Source: Gerris lacustris
Taxonomy: Eukaryota > Arthropoda > Insecta > Hemiptera > Gerridae
DNA: 64,000 bases
Reading direction: 5' to 3'
Assembly (NCBI GenBank): GCA_951217055.1
Contig: OX578278.1
Location: 44,777,574-44,841,573 of the forward strand
The notes below the pieces were generated by a model. The model was not told the DNA's origin, did not search any database, and saw nothing but the letters and a program-made list of their open reading frames with translations. Shown here piece after piece: positions 58,565 to 64,000 of the stretch (position 1 is its first letter; each line of letters opens with the position of its first letter). Position numbers and translations under genes: made by a program.

Positions 58565-59905
58565 TAGTTAAAATTTAGAATATTGTAACTGGATGAAAAA
58601 GTTATTTGTTTTTTTTATATTTTATTTGCATTGTCGATTAATAACAATAACGCCATTTATTTAACAGTTGAACCACGCGACTATATTTTTTAAAATAAAA
58701 TATAACGCTGTGGATAACGGCTAGAATAGGACTCAGGTGTCACCTTTAGCTTAACTTCAGAATTTTTATATATTGTTAATTTTCATAAAGCCCATGAATG
58801 TCACGTGCCAAACACACAAAACTTGAAAGCATTGCATACAAATTACATAAAGATTTACGGAATAAACATAAAGATTGAATTACTTAAACAATAAGATAAA
58901 TTGAAGCAGGTTATAAACACACAATGTAAAACGTGACAACAAATGAGAATTAATTCAAATTAGAGATACGCCTGAGGGATTTTAAGGATTGGACGTCACG
59001 AAGAGGGTGCTGAGAAGGAAGCAGTGGGCAATAGAAGAAAGAGGGTTTACCCTTGGATTTATAGCAGCGTCAACTACACCTGGACCAGTAGTAAGAAGAA
59101 ACATGACAGAATCATGAGTCATCTTGTTACTAACTGCACGAAAAAGTGCTCTAGACCTGTACATTATTTTGTAGGCTTGTATTTTCTTGCAGGAAGAGAT
59201 TTAGAGAAATCGTTTTAAAAATTAATTAAGTTAATTACATTTTTTCAAGCGTGATATCCAATGTTATTACAGAATTAACAGCAAATCGGTACTCTTTTAT
59301 ACTTTGTAACCCATCAAAACAGAAAAGAAAGTGGTGGCTGACATTTTAATCTTAAATTTTATTCATGCGTTAAAATGTATATTACATTAATTTGTTGCAC
59401 GCCATGATCAAATTTAGTAAAGATTTTTATTGTTTTTGGAAAATTTGTTTAGTGTTTGGAAAATTATTCTACGTATACCAGGTGTACAATGCAGTTGTCT
59501 GCTAGCAATATTGAGCTAAACGTGCTGGTCTTAAATAATAACCATTTTGATTTTTAAACAGCTGAAATCGGATAAAAATTAGTAATATTTTTTTCTGTTT
59601 TTCTATTATACCCCCCTCTTAAATGAAAATATGACAAAAGTGAACATAACAACAATAACTGTACGCTTAAAGAGCTTTCCAACGACATGCATCATGAAGG
59701 GCATATATACTATATTAACTTTTGCACCCCGTACCCCTTGTGTGCCAACCAATTTGGACCATTTCAGATTTATACCTTCCTGTGGTTGGTCACTATGACC
59801 GTGCCGAATTTTGTGCGGATCGGTTAAGCCATTCAGGAGGAGTATGTGTCCAACCGAATGCTATGTGTAATAAGAGCTTCGCTTCGCTCAGCTCAATTAG
59901 TGGAG
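58565..59905. other. No gene recognised
   Basis: Short frames on both strands at 58982-59218 show no motif. Around 59795-59840 the phrase ccgaattttgtgcggatcgg is of the same general kind as the module in other repeats, and gagcttcgcttcgctcagct follows. Confidence 0.45.
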
Positions 59906-59909
59906 ATTA

Positions 59910-60065
59910 GGATGGGTAACAAAGTTAATTACACAAGTAAGTTATTAAGACGCCAGGATATTTAGTCCAATGTACTCTGGGACAAAGGAATATCACACTT
60001 TTGTATATGCATAAAATTTTAAAATAAGTATGGTGGGTAACTAAGTAAAATAGTGCCAGCAAATC
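59910..60065. repeat. Diverged single unit related to the satellite element
   Basis: ggatatttagtccaatgtac, ctgggacaaaggaatatcac, acttttgtatatgc and gtgggtaactaagtaaaata match words in the 54.98-55.6 kb array and at 26535-26735. Confidence 0.6.
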
Positions 60066-60069
60066 CATC

Positions 60070-60830
60070 TCTAAATTACTCTGGGTTATTAATCTCTGTA
60101 GATTGATCTATTTTCCTCACAAAAGATAATCTTACTAACTCTTTTACTTGTTTCACAACATATTTCCATAATCCATGCATTTGTATAATACATATTTGCT
60201 ATCTCCTGGTTATTTTAGGTTTTTATTTCCTCTAGGAATAGAACAACCTACTAAGTAATATTCAAACCCAAAGGTTTTCCTGAGCTCAGCTTTTTTTTAT
60301 GTTTGAATCAGCATAATAAGCTTATCTTCTGGTCGTTTCAAATTTGTTTACTCTCCTATGTTGTTCTATTTCTTCTTAGCTTATACTATATTATGTAAAT
60401 ATCTGAATTTATTCCTTAGCAATATTATATAACACAGGATGTTTCTTATTTATAAATAAATTAACTAATCAAGCTTTAACTGTAATTCATCGATTCAGGC
60501 TTTGTATAGGAAATGTCCCACTGGGCCAAAAATCGAACATGTGATAGGTTAAGCAATTAATCATTAATCAATCCTATTGAAATTAATAAAGCAATTAACT
60601 AGTTTTGCTGTATATGTTATATATACAGGTTTATATTATACCATCTAGGTTTTTTTGTTGTCTTTTTGTTTAATTTTATTTATTTTAGAACGAAAAAAAA
60701 AAATTCCTTTTATTGTGAGTAACTAATTTAAATTGCTCCATCCATGTTTCCATCAGCAAAATATTAACTCCTGGTCATTCTAGGTTTTTTTGATCCCCTG
60801 TAGATAATATAATACAAAATATATACTATT
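60070..60830. other. No gene recognised
   Basis: AT-rich spacer. The phrases ctcctggt.att.taggttttt recur near 60205, 60325 and 60770, suggesting a decayed repeat. Confidence 0.45.
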
Positions 60831-60832
60831 TT

Positions 60833-61345
60833 TTTTACATTCTCATATAAAGAGAAATTATTGTGATGGCGCGAAAATTAGATTTTGATATTTTGATGGA
60901 TTTACAAGTTTTGAGGACTCCTGAGTCCGAAAAAGTGTTTTTTAAAAAATGTCTGTCCGTCGTCTATCTGTGCAGACGCCTGGAGCCAAAACTACTGGAC
61001 CGATTTTGACGAAATTTGGCATACAAGTTTAGAAAAATCATACCCCCACTCTGAAAAAACGTGAAAAAAAAATTATTTCTCGAAAACGGTTTCGACAATT
61101 TTGATTAAAAATAGGAATCTAAAATCTAGTTACTGAGAAAAAGCTTTAACGCGGACGGAGAGAGGTTGGGTTTGATTCCTCGCCGAGGATAAGTAATTTT
61201 TATGATACATTTTGATGAAATGTTCAATAATAATTAAATGTACTTACGAAAACACGAAAACTAATGAACAAAATACACTGTGCTAAGTAATTATGAACTC
61301 GTATATGAGAAAGTTTGTCTGAGTTGTCTTAGACCGATTTTGTCT
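60833..61345 (+). repeat. Family X element, copy 5 (forward, internally deleted)
   Basis: Left end tttacattctcatataaaga, gatggcgcgaaaattagatt and the gaccgattttgacgaaattt module are present, as are the B-box region (ggttgggtttgattcctcgc) and the right end gagaaagtttgtctgagttg. About 90 bp around the geometric centre are missing relative to copy 3. Confidence 0.9.
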
Positions 61346-61349
61346 CTAT

Positions 61350-62115
61350 AACTTTTGTCTTTAGGGATGATCATTTTTTTAAAAAGATCATTTTAATGTT
61401 GGCAACATTTTGCCGAAACCCGGGCATTGTCCATCTCCATGCCTAAAATAATAATGTCCATTAATAATGTTTATTCTATTCAATCATCTTTATTTATTTC
61501 AATATTTCTTTGAAATAATGTCATTGTATTTTGAGAAATAAATTGCTTCAAAAAATTATCTTTTTCCGTGGTAGGCTGTGAGTGAAATAGTAACTTTAGA
61601 GCCTAAAACGCTAAAAAATATTGAAAAACAAACGCTAAAAATATTGATAAACATTAATAACTAAAGGAGCAAAAACATTTTCGTCAATGTGGTCAGGTAG
61701 ATAGTAGGTACGTAAACAAAGATACAAGCTACACTGTGGTTTTTAGGCAATAAGTTGTATACTGAAACTGTTGTACAAATAAATGCAATTTTATTTTTAA
61801 AAATTAAAAAAAATAAAATATATAAAAATAAAATAATAATGAATTATTAATATGCCAAGTAAAAGACGTACCAAATGAAAACAACTAATCATCCCGTAAT
61901 ACGTTTTAGCTTAGCAACAACAAAACTCTGCAAACATGACATATTCATAAAAAAAAAATGCTGTTTAGGTTTTAAAATTATTTGAATTTGTAAAATTTAA
62001 ACAAAATTGATACAGCACTCCGCCATTTTCAAATATAGCCATTTCTTTTCTGAAGGTACTTATAGATGGTCAGTTTTCGTCTGAGCTCCAGAGTCAACAG
62101 TTTTCAATTTCTTGA
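61350..62115. other. No gene recognised; contains one half of a 45-bp direct repeat
   Basis: ggtaggctgtgagtgaaata followed by gtaactttagagcctaaaa at 61571-61612 recurs at 62989-63022 with a 4-bp gap. The remainder is AT-rich spacer. Confidence 0.5.
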
Positions 62116-62116
62116 T

Positions 62117-62960
62117 TTAACCCTAGAACACTAACCTGGAGTCAAAATGACTCCCATTTTTTTAAACTATGAAGAGAACGGACCCCCACGGTGCCCTGCA
62201 CCGTATCTGTAAAACACAGAACTCCCTCATCTTAGCTATGCTATCTCCCACCCTTGAATGATCCTTCTATACTTCTATCAGTTCCACATTCAGATTCTAA
62301 AGGGGACACGTCGTTTGTTTTTCTGTAGTCACTGAGTCATTTTGACTCCTGTTCAGTATTACACGTAAATTTTTTATAGGTCATTTTGACGAATAATGTG
62401 AGTGTAGTATTGTAGTGTGTGTAGTATTAACAGCCTAATCAAATAAATTTTATTGTTTATTTGGTCATTACAAATCTAATAAATTAGATATATTATATAT
62501 TACTTTTAATTTTATAAATATTACAAATTAAAAGTAATATAATTGTAATTTATTCATTTATAAGTATACATTTTTATATTTTTTGTCTTTATAATATGTC
62601 TAAATTATATAAAGTTAATAGAATATAGAATACGAAGTTAATAGAATACGAATATAGTCAAATAATGGAGAAAAAATACAATGACCCAAACGAGATTTAT
62701 CGCTTGCTGAAGGAGAAGACCGATTATGAGCGTATTCGACAATGATGGTGACGATTCAGAATTGGACCCTGATTTTAATATAAATTCCTTTTATAGAAAA
62801 TGCCTTTTTTGATCCCATCAGCGATTGATTGAAACAATTTACGAAATAGAAAAACCAAAGGAAAGGAAAGGGAAAAGCTACATCAAAGAAAAGAGTAAAT
62901 AAAACCACTCCCGTAGATAACAATACCGGATATGTAACAGTAGTCCAGATTTAAAAACTG
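62117..62960 (+). mobile_element. piggyBac-like element, 5' portion
   Basis: TTAA (62117-62120) is followed by CCCTAGAACACTAACC, which has the TTAA-CCCTAGAA form of piggyBac termini. A palindromic word ggagtcaaaatgactcc (62139-62155) follows at once and recurs subterminally as gagtcattttgactcc (about 62335) and ggtcattttgacg (about 62383), like transposase-binding repeats. An ORF start of piggyBac type follows (separate entry). No matching ..GGGTTAA right end was found, so the copy is truncated. Confidence 0.65.
62665..62960 (+). pseudogene. piggyBac-type transposase N-terminus, frameshifted
   Basis: The ATG at 62665 opens MEKKYNDPNEIYRLLKEKTD, then YERI. After a +1 shift the frame continues FDNDGDDSELDPDFN, and later a basic stretch KGKGKATSKKRVNK. 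Transposases of this family begin with an acidic N-terminal segment (EEI..LL.E....., then D/E/S-rich), which fits. The DDD catalytic region is absent. Frameshifts and the missing 3' half make it inactive. Confidence 0.5.
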
Positions 62961-63039
62961 GAATTAAAAGGAAAACATTTTTTTTTCGTTGTAGGCTGTG
63001 AAATAGTAACTTTAGAGCCTAAAAAACATAGCTAAAATC

Positions 63040-64000
63040 CATTTTTTCATTACGTGGACTTAAAAAATCTTTTTATTACTCCTAGCTGTAAAGAAAACAT
63101 TTTTTACATCCTAGGACGTAAAAAGTATAACTGGTAGTTATCAAAAATTCTGTTTAGCGCTGCAATCTTTGTTGAAATGCTTCTAGTACGAATAAAATCC
63201 ACTAGATGTCAATGCGTTTTATTTATCTTTTCTTATAGGGTAACCTCTTTTTAAGGTTTCTTTTTTTAAGTCAAGTATGTACTAATATTTTTGTTATTAT
63301 TATATTGATTATTGATTCATATTTAATGTTTATTCATTGTCTGCTACCACGGAAAAAATAGCATATTAGTCCAGGAAAATAAGGAATAATAGGGGAAATA
63401 ATTTATAAAGTTTTGAAACTTTGTGAAAACACTTTTAAGGGGTGTAGTAGTAACAAACAGTAAAGTTCCCCCCTCTTGAGGGGGTGGGTCCCCCCCTCCC
63501 CCCTCCTTAAAGTCCAAAATTTACTTATTTTTCACTTTTTACGCCAAACGGTTTATTTTTTAAAGAGAATTGTTCTTACCAAAATTATTCCTCACATAAT
63601 TCTGCACAAAAAAGGTACTATGCATGTTTGAAGTGGGACATACCGTTTTCGAGATATTGTAGTTGGATAGAGATAAAACGTATTTTTGCGAACCAAGATA
63701 TCTAAAAAACAGCACATCCTATTTTAATGAAATTGGGATGGTAGATTATTCTTAGCCCATTGTTGATCCCATATAAGTTTCAACCTTATGCTCCCATTAT
63801 TTTATCCTCCACATGCGCACAAACATACATTTATTTAGAGCTATATCTTCAAAAGTACTCAACTGATTATTATGAAATTTGGATGGTTTGTCGAAAGCAG
63901 TCCGCAGATATCCCCAAATTAATTTCAACCATCTGCGCTCTTTACATTTTAATAAATTGATACTTTAATTCTTAACAGACAGACAAAATATTGATCAACA
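63040..64000. other. No gene recognised; repeat-like text
   Basis: ataccgttttcgagatattg at about 63640 and aaaagtactcaactgattat..tatgaaatttgg at about 63850 resemble the phrases in family X and other repeats. The 66-codon frame at 63760-63960 follows this repeat and is not recognised as a protein. Confidence 0.45.

Overview
The window looks like intergenic, repeat-dominated nuclear DNA of an arthropod, most likely an insect. It is strongly AT-rich, has long (AT)n runs, and contains no convincing host gene and no prokaryotic operon structure. What can be recognised is an assemblage typical of insect genomes: Jockey- and R1-type non-LTR retrotransposons, a Penelope-like element, LTR-retrotransposon gag/RNase H/integrase pieces, PIF/Harbinger, Tc1, pogo and piggyBac DNA-transposon remnants, tRNA-derived SINEs and many short inverted-repeat elements. 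The species cannot be named from sequence alone.

Layout: 1.6-2.6 kb holds minus-strand remnants of a cysteine-rich arthropod gene family. 3.3-7.2 kb is a dense nest: a TCTG-repeat element, a 742-bp Harbinger derivative with a TAA duplication, a 1.15-kb foldback element, a 593-bp inverted-repeat element and copy 1 of a roughly 600-bp family called 'family X' here. 10-23 kb has X copies 2 and 3, a Penelope-like 3' end, an LTR-element integrase tail and small MITEs. 26-34 kb has a complete 364-bp SINE with a 9-bp target duplication, a gypsy-type RNase H relic, an inverted/direct repeat cluster, a tandem array with a Tc1-like relic inserted in it, and a 56-bp near-perfect palindrome. 37-43.6 kb has a SINE, tandem repeats, X copy 4 split by another element, a pogo-like relic, and the 3' ends of a Jockey and an R1-like element side by side. 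53-58.6 kb has a gag relic between direct repeats, an element with long inverted termini that encloses a higher-order satellite, and the only clearly intact protein gene, a 367-codon Jockey-type ORF1. 60.8-63 kb has X copy 5 and a piggyBac-like 5' end.

The genes do not form a pathway; almost everything is parasitic DNA at different stages of decay. The strongest leads for something unusual are: (1) an inverted-repeat element carrying an internal two-type satellite; (2) an intact ORF1-only, HAL1-like retroelement whose start codon closes a 13-bp hairpin; (3) family X, which combines subterminal inverted repeats, a tRNA-like B box and a recurrent 'TCTG + accgatttt..gaaatttgg' module that also occurs in otherwise different repeats; and (4) the 29.5-30.8 kb cluster with perfect 67-bp inverted arms. 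No alignment or database search was run; family assignments rest on motif recognition.
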